DNA of 64,000 nucleotides from Shinisaurus crocodilurus (taxonomy: Eukaryota > Chordata > Lepidosauria > Squamata > Shinisauridae), in the NCBI GenBank assembly GCA_021292165.1, contig CM037879.1:39524339-39588338 (forward strand). Reading direction: 5' to 3'. This document shows, one piece after another, positions 52,405 through 63,269 of this stretch. Under the pieces are notes generated by a model. It saw nothing but the letters and a program-made list of their open reading frames with translations. It did not search any database and was not told the DNA's origin. A program made the translations under genes and the position numbers. Position 1 is the first letter of the stretch; every line of letters begins with the position of its first letter.

Positions 52405-52772
52405 ATGTATGGCGGGAGGACGGTGGAGGCAAAGGTCGCCTCTGAGCTCCTCCCACCCTGCAAAACACTTAGACCACCGATTTCAGCTAAGTGTTCGGCC
52501 TCGGAACGGGCAGGAAGGAGTGCGAGGTGCCACCAGGATACTGCCGGTAATATGCCTGGTGGAGCCTGTCTCCTCCCCTCCCTGCCCCCCTCCCCACCCC
52601 CAAAAGCCTGTCTCCAAGTTCAGTCTTGTGACCTTAGGAGCTGCAGCCTGCGCTGTTCTTTCTGTGCCAGCTGCGAGGGCGGGGGGAGGGGGCTCTGCGT
52701 TCAGAGTCCCAGCTCCATCCTTGAAGCAAGTTTCCAAGGATGGAGCTGGAACTCCGAAAAATCCTTGTCTAG
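52405..52772. repeat. CpG/GC-rich repeat, copy 1 of a ~225-bp direct repeat
   Basis: 52549-52772 (GGTAATATGCC .. AAAAATCCTTGTC) is repeated at 55341-55563 with only a few differences. Inside, GAAGCAAGTTTCCAAGGATGG and TCCATCCTTGAAGC form a small palindrome. 52405-52548 is GC-rich and present only here. The open frames of 128-143 aa are compositional; the second copy keeps them only in part. Confidence 0.7.
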
Positions 52773-52839
52773 CGGCCATAGGCTTGCGCTGTTAATCATG
52801 CATAGCTCTGTTATGTGTGCTTGGACGGACATTTAGTTT

Positions 52840-53140
52840 GGCCCTGACACAGATGTCTGCACAGTTCTACCTTCTAATCAGATTTTTCCCCCCCTGAACA
52901 GAGGGAAGTAAGAAGTCTTGGCTGTAATAAAGTTCATCTGCCATCACACTATGTGTTGGCAATTAACGAGACTGGCTTTAATGTTACAGAGGAGCTTCAG
53001 ACATGCTGCCTTTCTGACACATGTATGGTGCACTATGGATTAATCAACAGGGTGGCTTCAAAATAGAGGACAGTCCTCTGGCAGCCCTTCAAATAGAAGG
53101 GCACTTATGTTGTCTGCAAAAGAGGACACATGACCAGCCA
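52840..53140. repeat. Mostly unassigned; family F scrap at 53055-53140
   Basis: TTCAAAATAGAGGACAGTCC .. CTTCAAATAGAAGG .. AAAAGAGGACACATGACC is a decayed right half of family F. Confidence 0.55.
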
Positions 53141-55170
53141 GTTGTCTAAGGGAGGTGGTCAAGAAGTGAGCCTAAGGTATTGGATAGCAGCTACCAAAAA
53201 GTCTTGAGCTTTGATCCTCTGGATTTTATTGGGAGTTTTGAGAAGTCCTATTGGCAAGTCTCTCCATCTAAATCTGTTTTTAACTAAATTGTGGTGGCTC
53301 TGGGATCCCTAATACTCTGTTCAGTCTCCCCAACATCTCCCATCTAAAGGTCCTTCCTTTGGATGTTTATAAATAACATGGTGCAGCCCATTATCAATAA
53401 TTGGCTTGAGGGTATTGCCCCATTTTTGAATCTGGAACTAAAGCTGAGAAACGAAAGGGTAGCCTGTGCCCATAGCATTTTTCCAAGGTTTTGCAGCCTA
53501 CCAGGAAGTGAAGCCCTTTGGGTTCTTCTTCATCTGAAATCAGGTAATTATACCCACTCCTACTCTATATTTTCCTTTTCTCCTAAAGCTATCAATTTCT
53601 TCCCCAGTGGGAGATAATTAATCTACGTCAGCTCCAGGGCTGATGTAGATTTCCAGCCAGTTTGGGGGCATGGCTGGGAGACTAGAGAGCTGTGGATCCT
53701 TAGGTTCCATAGCATCTTCAGGACTTCCCCCAAGGCACTGCCTCAGAATACCTTCTTTTCCCCATCTCTGACACCGGGGTTCCAACATCAGAGAGGTAAG
53801 GAGTACAGATGTTTCTGCTGGGGCTGGGCTGGGGCAAATCCAAGGTCAGATCTCCTCCTCCAAGGATTGCCCTTTCTCTCCGCCCTCAGAGGGGGCAATC
53901 TCATATATCCTATGGTCCCTGGGATGCTGTCCCAAGGACCATAGGACTGCACCGTAACTCTCCTAATATGTGCAACATACTGTATGTCCTCTTATTTGTG
54001 AGGAAATGTTAATCTAGAGCCTTCTATGATTTTAAAATAAACTCATGGAAAGATTGTACACTTAGGGAACTACATTTCCACATTAAAAATAAGCAACTCC
54101 CTTCTGAACATATGCACAGTAATGGCATAGCACTCTTGCAACCTTGAAGTAAGCATGTCTTTAAGACTAGGCTGTTAACGGTGTTCAACAAAACATGACC
54201 GGGGGGATGGATTGTGCCCTTCCACGTTTGAAATCCACACATAATGATCCATGTGGTGCACACATGTGTAGCGTGGCCATATTTTTATGAATCATTTGTA
54301 TATTCCTTGGCCAGACTCCTGTGTTTAAATAATTGTGGAAGCAACACAATACAGCTGTATTTAGAGAGTGTTTTTGGTTCATATGAAGGATGTATAGATT
54401 TTTTAAAAGCTGCCTTTTCACAATAAAGAAATTGTCCATACTGCTGGAATGCACACTATGCCTTGATAAAATCTTTTGGTCCTTTTTTGGTGCGGAAATA
54501 AAAGACCTAAAAACATGAGAATGATGCCAACTCCACATTATTAGAGTCTCTAACAGTCAAGGCTGAAGGTGCTATTCATTACTGAGATATAAAAACAAGC
54601 CTGTCTGCTTGGCAGGAAGATTGACTCCGGAGTTGTTTCTAAAATTAATAACATCTTATTAAATCAAATAGCCCATACTTTGCTATAGTGTTACTTTAAA
54701 GGAGCATGGCCTTTGCTGTTAGTAGTTGTTCCCTCCAAAAGGGGTCCAAGGAAAAGTCCTTGAAAATAATATCTAAGGATGGGCCTGGTGGCTTGTGCAA
54801 GAAAGGGGCCTTGTTTGCCTTAATGAAGGCCTTGAAATATTACCTCCTTGAAGTGATGTGTGTCGCATCAGACAGGAACTGCAGAGCTGAAGGCAAAAAT
54901 ATGCAGCCACTTGCCAAAGTACACTGCTGAATTTGGAGTGAAGAGTCCACCATCAGATATGTGCGTTCATTTCATCATTAACTGATGCTCCTAACAGATA
55001 ATTATGTAGCCTGCCTCAAGACTGCTGGATTTTTCGGTTTAGAGATTATGAATCTTCAACATCTCTCCTGTTGAGCTTCAGAAGGTGAAGCCAACAGCTA
55101 CCTTCTCTTCTCACCACTGTCTTGGAGCTGGGGCTGCATTACTTTTTCCAACTCACACATTGACCAGGTT
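53141..55170. other. Repeat-poor stretch, no gene
   Basis: About 2 kb with no recognised repeat and no plausible coding exon; the largest such stretch in the window. Confidence 0.5.
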
Positions 55171-55340
55171 CGCATGTAATGGCAAATCATGGGTTAATTA
55201 GCCCACAATCTGCAATGCAGGAGAGAGCAGATGTGCTAAGCGAGTGCTGTCAGCCACTTCTTCTTTTAATCAACAACCTATGATTGCCCGGGTCATATGT
55301 TGTTGAGCATGACGTGCGAACCTGGAGTGCTGGATTGTTT

Positions 55341-55563
55341 AGGTAATATGCCGGTGGAGCCTGTCTCCTCCCCTACCTGCCCCCCTCCCCACCCCCAAAA
55401 GCCTGTCTCCAAGTTCAGTCTTGTGACCTTGGAGCTGCAGCCTGCGCTGTTCTTTCTGTGCCAGCTGCGAGGGCCGGGGGAGGGGGCTCTGCGTTCAGAG
55501 TCCCAGCTCCATCCTTGAAGCAAGTTTCCAAGGATGGAGCTGGAACTCCGAAAAATCCTTGTC
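55341..55563. repeat. GC-rich repeat, copy 2
   Basis: Nearly identical to 52549-52772, same orientation, 2.8 kb apart. It begins and ends at the same bases (GGTAATATGCC, CCTTGTC), suggesting a defined unit rather than random homology. Confidence 0.75.
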
Positions 55564-55621
55564 CAATGTAAAATATTACATTGTTTAGATGTATATTACA
55601 TATTACATCTAAACAATAAAG

Positions 55622-55874
55622 CAGTTTATTTATTTATTATTTATTTATTATATTTATACCCCACCTTTCTTCCTGCAAGGAACCCAAGGCAGCTTACATT
55701 ATCCTCATCCTCCTCTCCATTTTATCCTCACAACAACCCTGTGAGGTAGGTTAGGCTGAGAGTCAGTGACTGGCCCAAAGTCACCCAGTGAGATTCATGG
55801 CCGAACTGGGACTAGAATCCGGATCTCCCGAGTCCCAGTCCAACACCCTAACCACTACGTCACATTGGCTCTCT
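55622..55874 (-). mobile_element. Sauria-type SINE, uninterrupted
   Basis: TTTATTTATT.. , ACCCCACCTTTCTTCCTGCAAGG, ACAACAACCCTGTGAGGTAGG, GGATCTCCCGAGTCCCAG, ACCACTACGTCACATTGGCTC. Serves as the empty-site reference for the LTR insertion at 11188/16456. Confidence 0.9.
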
Positions 55875-56029
55875 TAAGTTAACTTAAGTACTTAAGTTAA
55901 CCCATGGTTTATTAATCAATGATTTGCAGTTACATGCAAACTGTGCCATTGGCTGCATTTGCATGTAATGCTAAGCTATGGTTTATGTTAACTATGGTTT
56001 GTTGCTTTAGCCGTGAATTGTATTGCAGA

Positions 56030-56648
56030 TGAGCTGAACAACCCGCAGCTTGTTTTCCCTATTTCTATTTCCCCATTTTGCCAGCCTTCAGAGCAGTTTA
56101 GTTTTCAGCCTGTTCTTGCCGTGTACCTCTGTTCCAGGGCAACAAGCCCTGTTGGCAGTGAAAACAAGCCAGGGATAAGAAAGCATGGCAGAAGACCCAA
56201 GTCTCCATAATGGTGGTGGAAAGTTCAGATGTGCATCTCACAGACGGACCTGGAAGAGCTACTGATAGAAACACATTCAGTAAGTTTTATGAGTCATACT
56301 TTCTGAATGTTTTCCGACATTGCTGCCCTCCACTTCCATACTTACATTTTTGTCTGCTGAAGGCATCCGCTAGCAAGGATGAGCCTTGGTGGGTGATCCA
56401 TTCTTCCCACTTCTGCCTGTCTTGTTCCTCAAAACTTGGAGCCACCATGGTATGCACTTCCTGTTTATGCACTTCCTGCATAACTTCTGAAGTGGGAACT
56501 CTTGCGTCTACTCTGCATACATCAGATCCAGTGCAGAAAGAGAAAGTGCAAGGCTACTCAGGTTTCTTCCCTGCCCTACTCCAGTGTAATATCTGAAGCT
56601 GCCCTCAAAATCAGGATTTGAAATAGAAATTAAGGCTGAGGTCCTATA
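56030..56648. other. No gene or recognised repeat
   Basis: The 128-aa frame at 56210-56596 has no motif or supporting context. Confidence 0.4.
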
Positions 56649-56651
56649 CAT

Positions 56652-56845
56652 TAGCCTTCCCCAAGTGGCGCACTCCAGATGTTTTGGACTACAACTCCCA
56701 TCAGCCCTGCCAACAAGGCATGATGGGAGTTGTAGTCTGAAATATCTGGAGGGCACTAAGTTGGGGGAAGCGGCTATTCACATTTACCTGGGAGTAAGGC
56801 CCATTGAGCTAAATTGGACTTATTTCTGAGTAGACATGTTTCCTC
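56652..56845. mobile_element. hAT foldback MITE and short AGTAAGGCCCATTG repeat
   Basis: 56652-56775: TAGCCTTCCCCAAGTGGCG .. AAGTTGGGGGAAGCGGCTA, hairpin with ATGATGGGAGTTGTAG. 56778-56845: TTTACCTGGGAGTAAGGCCC .. GAGTAGACATG. Confidence 0.65.
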
Positions 56846-56849
56846 AACT

Positions 56850-57565
56850 TGTGCTGGAAATGCTGGAAATGAGTGAGTTAATATATGTGATATGGCATTA
56901 TCCACACACTCTTAGAAGTAGTACTAATCTAATCTTTACATATAGACCTAAATCCTAGACTTTCCTTATAAAAGGATATGGACAATTTGTCAGGCGCAAG
57001 AAGCTTTCCGGCCAGAGGCTAGTCAAGCTGCTTGAAGATTGATTGTTAAAATTTGGGAGTCAGCTAAGAAAAATAAATGCAGGAGAGCAGTGCAGTACTT
57101 AAGCCAGCGGTTTTTGTCAAGTATTACAAATGGCTACTTAATCAAACAATTGTTGGATATGAAAATATTCTAGGCAGCTGTTCCTTCCCTCCTTTTGTTT
57201 TTGGGTTGGCTTTGATGTATGGTCCCTGTGAAAACATGGGCCAAATGTCTTCTTTTGGCCTGTTTTCTGTTTCAGGGTTTAACAATTGATTCCTGCCTTT
57301 TTAGATGTTTAACCGTTTCTGAAGGAGAAAAATCAACCAAGTATTGGTTGGCCTAATTTTGATTCCACCCATGTGGGTGTTAAAGCTCCCTGCTGCCAAT
57401 CCACATCCTCTGCCTGTGTCTTTTTGGTGACTTCTAGTGAAAGAAGAGATGTTGTGTGATGCCATTGTGTCCATTGTTTCCTTGCCGTCCTGCAAGCTTA
57501 GTCAATGAATCTTGGCAATGTTCATCTTCATGAACATACATTATTACCACTGTTACATTCTTCAG
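56850..57565. other. No gene or recognised repeat
   Basis: Nothing supportable. Confidence 0.4.
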
Positions 57566-57570
57566 AAACC

Positions 57571-57974
57571 TAGGGTGGCCAGGTGTCCTATTTTACAGAA
57601 GACAGTCCTCTATTTGAAGAGCTGTCAGAAGACAGTCCTCTATTTGGAGGGGTCCTCTATTGGGGGGGCTGTCCAGTCCAAGTCCAGCTTAAAGATAAAG
57701 AATCAGAAGAAGAAGGGAGAGTAGGGGCCTTGAAGTTGCCCATCAAGCAGGAAAAAAGGTGGGGTATAAATATAATAAATAAATAAATAAAATCTGGTCA
57801 GTCTTCCCCACTGGTGAGAAGTATTGTATTTCTATTTAAATCATAGTAATTCTTTCTAAATGTGCATCTATACATATAAATAAATTAACACATGCAAAAG
57901 TTATGCAAATTGGTGTCTTCTTTTGTCCTCTTTTTTGGTGATGCATCTCCTCTTTTTTGTCAGTGTGCCCCATA
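57571..57974 (-). mobile_element. Family F hAT-like element with SINE-tail insertion
   Basis: TAGGGTGGCCAGGTGTCCTA .. CAGTCCTCTATTTGAAGAG .. then at 57751-57795 a Sauria SINE tail (AAAAAAGGTGGGG..TATAAATATAATAAAT), then GTATTTCTATTTAAATCATA .. GGTGATGCATCTCC .. GTGTGCCCCATA. Confidence 0.7.
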
Positions 57975-58019
57975 CTCCAAGTCCCCCCCCCACCTTCTAC
58001 AGTTAGGTGGCTGAGAGCC

Positions 58020-58295
58020 AGAGAGAGCAGGGCCAGGCCAGGATATTTTGCTGCCTAAGGTGGAACAGCAAATAGCACTATCCCGCTCCCCAAGTCAAAG
58101 GCAAGGTGCATAATACCCAAGGCTGGTCAAGTTAGCTTTGGTACCTGAGGCAGAAAATCCCACAACCACCTTTCCTTGTGAATAAAAATGTAACAATAAG
58201 AACTTAAATATCTAACAATTTGCTCCCCTTTGACAGCACCCAAAACCAACTGCCTCACTCTGCCTAGTGGCAGGGTTGGGTGATAAATGTATTCT
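58020..58295. mobile_element. hAT relic of the GGGCYGGCCC family
   Basis: AGGGCCAGGCCAGGATATTTTGCTGCC .. CTGCCTCACTCTGCCTAGTGG..CAGGGTTGGG. TSD not found. Confidence 0.45.
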
Positions 58296-58599
58296 CCTCC
58301 TCCTCCCTTTTTAAATAACTAGACAAAATCCACAAATTTCTTCATAAACGGGATAGAAATAACTTGAGCGTAAAACAAAACCGAATGTGGGAGAAAGCAA
58401 AACTGTCAGATCCATCTATCCTTACCTAATGGTAGGGCTGGCCCTTCCTGCCAGAGCTGTGGCACCTTGTATGTGGAAAGTCTTCCCCAGCGAAGCTCAT
58501 CTGGGACTTAATTTGACATCTTTCCAGCACCAGACAAAGGCCTGGAGATATGCCCAAGGCTTTCCAGCTGTCACCTAAATTGCTTTTAATCTGGTAAGT

Positions 58600-58800
58600 T
58601 TTTGTGGATTCTGCTGCGAGGGGTGGGGGCATTATTGCTCTGAAATGATTCAATCTTCTGCTGTATTAGAGTTATGTATTCTTTTGTTTGTTATGGAGGT
58701 GTTTTTGTTTGTTTTTAATGATATTGTTTTATGACTGTGTGAGATGCACTGGAGTTTGTTAAACTAAAGGGCAGTATATAAATGGTTTTAAATGAATGCA
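58600..58800 (+). mobile_element. LINE 3' end (L2-group)
   Basis: T-rich 3' UTR ending GGGCAGTATATAAATGGTTTTAAATG. Confidence 0.5.
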
Positions 58801-58839
58801 CAAAGTAGTATGAACCAGGGAATAGCTGGCAAGTACAAG

Positions 58840-59185
58840 CAGTGTCGGCTTCAGGATTTGAGGGCCCATGGACAATATATTGTCAATGGTCCCCCTCCCT
58901 CAGTGAACCTTCCTTCTCACTGCCATTGTCACCATCTGGTCTTGTTCCTCCTCTTTCTCATCATTGCTACCATGTGCTTGCTTGCCAGGCAGAGATCCGG
59001 TGAGCAAGTAGGCCGTGTGGCATCTACTGCTTCTCCTTCTCACCACCACTGTTATCTGGGCCAGAGTGAGAGGCAGCTGAACAAGCAGGTTGCCATGGTG
59101 AGGAGGGGGACCAATTCCAGGGGTCTTTTGTCAGTGGGCCCCTGCTGAGGTGTGGGGGCCATGCCTACCCTTGATACCAGCCCTG
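58840..59185 (+). mobile_element. hAT-like family R, uninterrupted copy
   Basis: Begins CAGTGTCGGCTTCAGGATTTG and ends CTTGATACCAGCCCTG; 346 bp. Flanking 8-mers are only weakly alike. It provides the empty site for the nested structure at 10.86-16.73 kb. Confidence 0.7.
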
Positions 59186-59369
59186 AGCGCCACAACTCCA
59201 TACCCCACCCAGGAGAATTTTTTTTTTCTCCTTTGAAAATGTTTCCAAAAGCAATGTCTTCTGTAAATGAGAATGGTAAAAAAAAAAAAAATATGTAGGA
59301 GAAGTTTTTGGCACAGCACTAAATTACTCAATTTCTGGCACAGTGCTGATCATAAGCAATATCAAGGTC

Positions 59370-59508
59370 CACACTGTCCTTCCTTCTGGTCCTTTCTGGA
59401 CTTGGATTGGAAGGCCCTTCAAACAGAGGATGCTTTCAAACAGAGGACTCTCCTCTGACAGCTCTTCAAATGACTGTCCTGTGTAAAGTAGGACACCTGG
59501 CCAATGTA
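59370..59508. mobile_element. Family F right-end scrap
   Basis: CCTTCAAACAGAGGATGC .. CAGAGGACTCTCCTCTGAC .. AAGTAGGACACCTGGCCAATGTA. Confidence 0.6.
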
Positions 59509-59566
59509 GAAGGAGCGCCTTAATACAATAAGGGCACAATCCTATGCATGTTTAGACAGAAAAAGT

Positions 59567-59567
59567 C

Positions 59568-59602
<35 letters not shown>

Positions 59603-59806
59603 TTACATTTATGGATCGCCCATCTGGCCGGCAAACCAGCCACTCTGGGCGATGTACACACGATAAAATACAGAATAAAATACATTTAAAACAGTATAAA
59701 ATTTTAAAATCTTAGCCCACCCCATATTCCCACCTGAACAGCCATGTTTTTAGTGAGTGGCAGAAGCTCAGCAGAGAGGGGGCATTACAACTACCGGGCC
59801 CAGCAT
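59567..59806 (-). mobile_element. LINE (L2-group) 3' end
   Basis: (TTTA)n at the left, then CATTTATGGATCGCCC..CCACTCTGGGCGATGTACAC: reversed, a LINE 3' end with terminal stem. Confidence 0.6.
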
Positions 59807-59808
59807 TC

Positions 59809-59978
59809 ATAGATTTCATAGATCATAGAGTTGGAAGGAGCCTACAAGGCTATCGAGTCCACCCCCTTGCTCAATGCAGGAAACTAGAGGAGGGGTCTCC
59901 CATCCAAGTCATAACCAGGCCTGACCCTGCTTAGCTTTCCACGCTCAGACAAGCTGAGTCAGCGTGAGCCACAGGCCT
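59809..59978 (-). mobile_element. 5S-rRNA-derived SINE, full copy
   Basis: TTCATAGATCATAGAGTTGG .. GGTCTCCCATCCAAGTCATAACC .. GACCCTGCTTAGCTTTCC .. GAGTCAGCGTGAGCCACAGG. Confidence 0.9.
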
Positions 59979-60059
59979 TCCCAGCCAGTTTAGCTGGCTG
60001 GGGAATGCTGGAACTAGTAGGACTTTTTTCTGTCTAAACATGCATAGGTGCCCTAAATT

Positions 60060-60845
60060 ATGAGACTATGAAAACATGTCAAATCAAAGTCTGGAGAGTG
60101 GGTTGCATCTAAATATAGATTAGATCAGTACATAACGTTGTAGAAAATATTGAGATGCTTTTGTTTGTACTCTGTTGTCACTCAGTCTCTGCCGAATATT
60201 CCCTCTGCCGAATATTTGTGTGTCGTTATTGTTGTTTTTAAATACCAAACACTAAAGTATACACATTTCAAAAAATGATGATGTGGAAGGGACTTAAAAC
60301 CCACCTACCTCATGCATTTCTTGACATGGAAGACTTGGCTCTGCTTGTTCTACACTGGGATACAAGTGACTGCAACTTTAAGGTAGCCTGTTTTGAAATT
60401 CTGTGTACTAGTAAAGAAATCATAATTTCAATATGTGTCTAGACAAAACACCAGATGCCCGTAAAAAAAGACCAGATGTCAAATACAGTAGTTTGGGGCA
60501 CATCCTTAAGAAACGGGAAATAAACATCTTTAGTCCATGTTCTTCATATCAGCCTCACATCATGAATGCAAAGATTTTAGTTATGAAATTTCACTAGAAA
60601 CATGGCATTCCTTTTTTCAGTGAACTGTTAATTTTGGAGTCACCTGGGGACATTATAGGTCATTGCCCAAGTGTCACAAATGCCTTCAGAGAAAAGAGGG
60701 CCATCTTTTAAAAACTCAATCGCCCAAACAGATCACATATTCAAGACTCTTTCCCAGGGCCAAATCAGCTGTTTGCTGGACATGTAGCATGCAGATACAT
60801 ATCACGATTTTTCCTTATCGAATCGCAAGTGCATGCATGCATGGG
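60060..60845. other. No gene or recognised repeat
   Basis: The 192-aa frame 60663-61241 crosses a foldback relic and a hAT element and is not a gene. Confidence 0.5.
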
Positions 60846-60850
60846 AGGTG

Positions 60851-61024
60851 TGATGATATTTACAGGGAGCACAGTGCACAGGGTGGGGAGGCTCATCTCT
60901 TCCCTCCCCAGCACATTCGGGGCCAAAATTCCACTCCCCACCCCAGCATGGCTAGAATACTTAAGGAGGAAGTCCCCACTGGTACTGAAGGGACTTCCCC
61001 TCCCCCAAGCATATTGGAAAATAC
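60851..61024. repeat. Foldback relic of the 39838-40078 family
   Basis: AGTGCACAGGGTGGGGAGGC .. TGGCTAGAATACTTAAGGAGG .. GAAGGGACTTCCCC follow the order of the complete element. Confidence 0.55.
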
Positions 61025-61076
61025 AGGGTTAACACTGCTGATCCCCCTTGCTGCGTTGCTGCAAGACAGGGATGGG

Positions 61077-61452
61077 GAACCTCTGGTCCGCGGCCCAGCC
61101 CTCCTGGATTTGCAATCTGGCCATCTGGGGTTCCCAGATAGCCACAGCCCTTCCCTTGGCCCCACCCCCTTTCCCCCAACCATTGGTCATTTGGTGGTTT
61201 CCCAGCTTTTGTGCAATTTTTTCTCCTTTCTAAAGGGTTGAAATGCCCCTCTTAAGGCTTAGTTACCGGCAGGAAGAGCGGTAAGCTACAACAGGCAGGT
61301 ATTTTCTTTTATTGTATTTTTGTCCCCACCCTTTTTGCCTTTGTGTCCCCACCCCCTTTGCCTCCCTCTCTGCCCACCACTGGAATGTGGCCCCTGAGAG
61401 CATCTCCGAAATTGAATTTAGCCCTTTGGTTGAAAGAGGTTTCCCTCTCTTG
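61077..61452. mobile_element. hAT element, family S, 376 bp
   Basis: Ends CAGGGATGGGGAACCTCTGG and AAAGAGGTTTCCCTCTCTTG; flanks CTGCAAGA / CTCTAAGA (61069-61076, 61453-61460), 6 of 8. Confidence 0.75.
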
Positions 61453-61464
61453 CTCTAAGATCAT

Positions 61465-63030
61465 GGCATTCTAAAGTTTTATATAGTATTTGGAGCAAGG
61501 GGTCACCAGTACGTCAATGACACCCAGATCTATTTTTCTGTGAGATCTGAGAGGCCATGCACCTTCTGAACCGGTGCCTGGCAGGGCCGGTGCAAGGCAG
61601 TTTGGTGCCCTAGGCAAGATCAGATATTTAGCGCCCCCCCTTCCCACTTAAGCCCTCCCTCCCTCCAGCCCTATGCCCATTATGAAATAAAAGTCAATTG
61701 GCAAAACCTAAAAAAAATATTATCATAATAAATTATTATCCTCCTCCTTAGCATATTTGATCACTGGGATTCTCTGGTCTGTCTTCCCTCCCTTTCTTCC
61801 CCCTCCTTTTCTTTTCTTACCCCTTCTCTCTCTTTCGTTCTCTCCCTCTCCCTTCTTTTTGTTCCCCTCCCCCTTTACCTTCTTTTTTGTGTGTATGTGC
61901 AAAATTTATCTCTCCCCCCCCCCACACCCCATCTCCTCTCCTGCAAGCTCCTCTTCCCCCCACCCTCTCCAATTTCTACTTTCGCGTGCATGCAAAATTC
62001 TGGTTTACTTTTTGCTTCTGATATTTATTATTAAATAAAAATTTATTATTAATTTTAGTTGGCCTAATGGTAGCACCGGCCCTGGTGCCTGGATGCAGTT
62101 ATGGCGTGGATGAGGGCTAATAAATTGAAGCTGAATCCGGAGAAGACAGAGACCCTATGGGTTGGCAGTTCCCAGGTCTGGGAATTGAGCTGTTTACCTG
62201 TTCTGGATGGTGGGGTTGCACTCCCTCTGAAAGAACAGGTATGTAGTTTGGAGGTGATCCTGGATCCATCTTTGTCACTTGAGGCCCAGGTGACCACTAC
62301 CAGCTTCGGTTGGTACGCCAGCTATGCCCATTCCTGGACAGGGATAATCTAGCCATGGTAACCTCACAATTAGACTGCTGCAATGCACTCTCAGTGGGGT
62401 CTGCCCTTGGGCCTGGTTCGGAAGCTGCAGCTAGCACAGAATGCAGCAGCTAGGGTGCTCCCTGGGACACCCAGCTATGCCCACATAAGACCTGTGCTAA
62501 AAGAACTGCACTGGCTGCCTATTAGCTACCGAGCCATGTTCAAGGTTATTGTATTGTCATACAAAGCCCTAAACAACTTAGGACCAGGATATCTGGCAGA
62601 CTGCCTTCCCTCAACACCCAACCGACCATTAAGATCATCTGAGGAGGCCTTGCTTGTCAATCCAAAATTATCAGAATGTTGCCGTGTACTACCTCGACAG
62701 CGGGCCTTCTTGGTAGTGGCACCCACCCTGGGGGAAAAAATCCCTTGTGCAGTTTGGGAGGCAGAAAGTTTGGCATCTTTTAAATGCCTCCTGAAAACAC
62801 ACCTGTTCACCCTGGATTTCCCTGGTCCATAATTAAATTAACCATTCTGTCCCATTTTACTGCTCCTGAACTGCTGTGTATTATTGTTGTTGTAGTATTG
62901 TTTTTAAAATTATATTTTAAATGTGATTTTAATAGGGATTTTAATATTTATATGGAAGCCGCTAAGGGATTTTTCTTAATATTTAGTACAAATAAATAGT
63001 ACAAATAAATAAATAAATAAATAAATACCC
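61465..63030 (+). pseudogene. L2-type LINE: RT palm to 3' end, split by a hAT element
   Basis: 61508-61573 encodes QYVNDTQIYFSV, the RT active-site region with YxDD changed to YVND, then a stop. After the hAT element the frame resumes AWMRANKLKLNPEKTETLWVG (thumb). 62383-62832 encodes VRKLQLAQNAAARVLPG, LKELHWLPISYR, YKALNNLGPGYL and LRSSEEALL. The 3' UTR ends in (AAATA)n. It is 5'-truncated and mutated, so inactive. Confidence 0.85.
61582..62084 (-). mobile_element. hAT element (CAGGGCCGGTGC ends), 503 bp, in an L2
   Basis: Ends CAGGGCCGGTGCAAGG and GGTAGCACCGGCCCTG; perfect 8-bp TSD GTGCCTGG (61574-61581, 62085-62092). Terminal ~50 bases match 29765-29934 reversed; the T/C-rich middle is extra. 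Confidence 0.92.
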
Positions 63031-63103
63031 AGTATTGCATATGACATGTCATATTCATGTATGCAGTATGCATCTCTTTAGCAATGGGGTTTGAAGCGAG
63101 ACT

Positions 63104-63265
63104 TTCATAGATTTCATAGATCATAGAGTTGGAAGGAGCCTACAAGGCTATCGAGTCCAATCCCCTGCTCAATGCAGGAAACTAGAGGAGGGGTCTCCCA
63201 TCCAAGTAATAACCAGGCCTGACCCTGCTTAGCTTTCCATGCTCAGACAAGCTGAGCCAGCGTAA
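63104..63265 (-). mobile_element. 5S-rRNA-derived SINE, near-full copy
   Basis: TTCATAGATCATAGAGTTGG .. TCTCCCATCCAAGTAATAACC .. CCCTGCTTAGCTTTCCATGC .. GAGCCAGCGTAAG. Confidence 0.9.
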
Positions 63266-63269
63266 GACT

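Larger units (their letters stand above)
55176..56025. repeat. Inverted-repeat element broken by a GC-rich repeat and a SINE
   Basis: CGCATGTAATGGCAAATCATGGG..TTAATTAG at ~55171-55203 pairs with AACCCATGGTTTATTAATC..GATTTGCAGTTACATGC at ~55898-55938. Between lie the GC-rich repeat copy 2, a palindrome at 55577-55617 (ATTGTTTAGATGTA / TACATCTAAACAAT) and a SINE. Confidence 0.5.
59532..60053. mobile_element. Harbinger-type MITE split by a LINE tail and a 5S-SINE
   Basis: Left half GGGCACAATCCTATGCATG..GACAGAAAAAGTC; right half GGGGAATGCTGG..GGACTTTTTTCTGTCTAAAC..GCATAGGTGCCC; TAA at 59529-59531 and 60054-60056. Confidence 0.85.

Noticed and set aside
52549..55563. LTR pair of a retroelement
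   Set aside because: The repeats lack TG..CA ends, and no PBS, PPT or gag/pol sequence lies between them.
60663..61241. 192-aa frame, the longest outside retroelements
   Set aside because: It crosses a foldback relic and into a hAT element, and has no motif.
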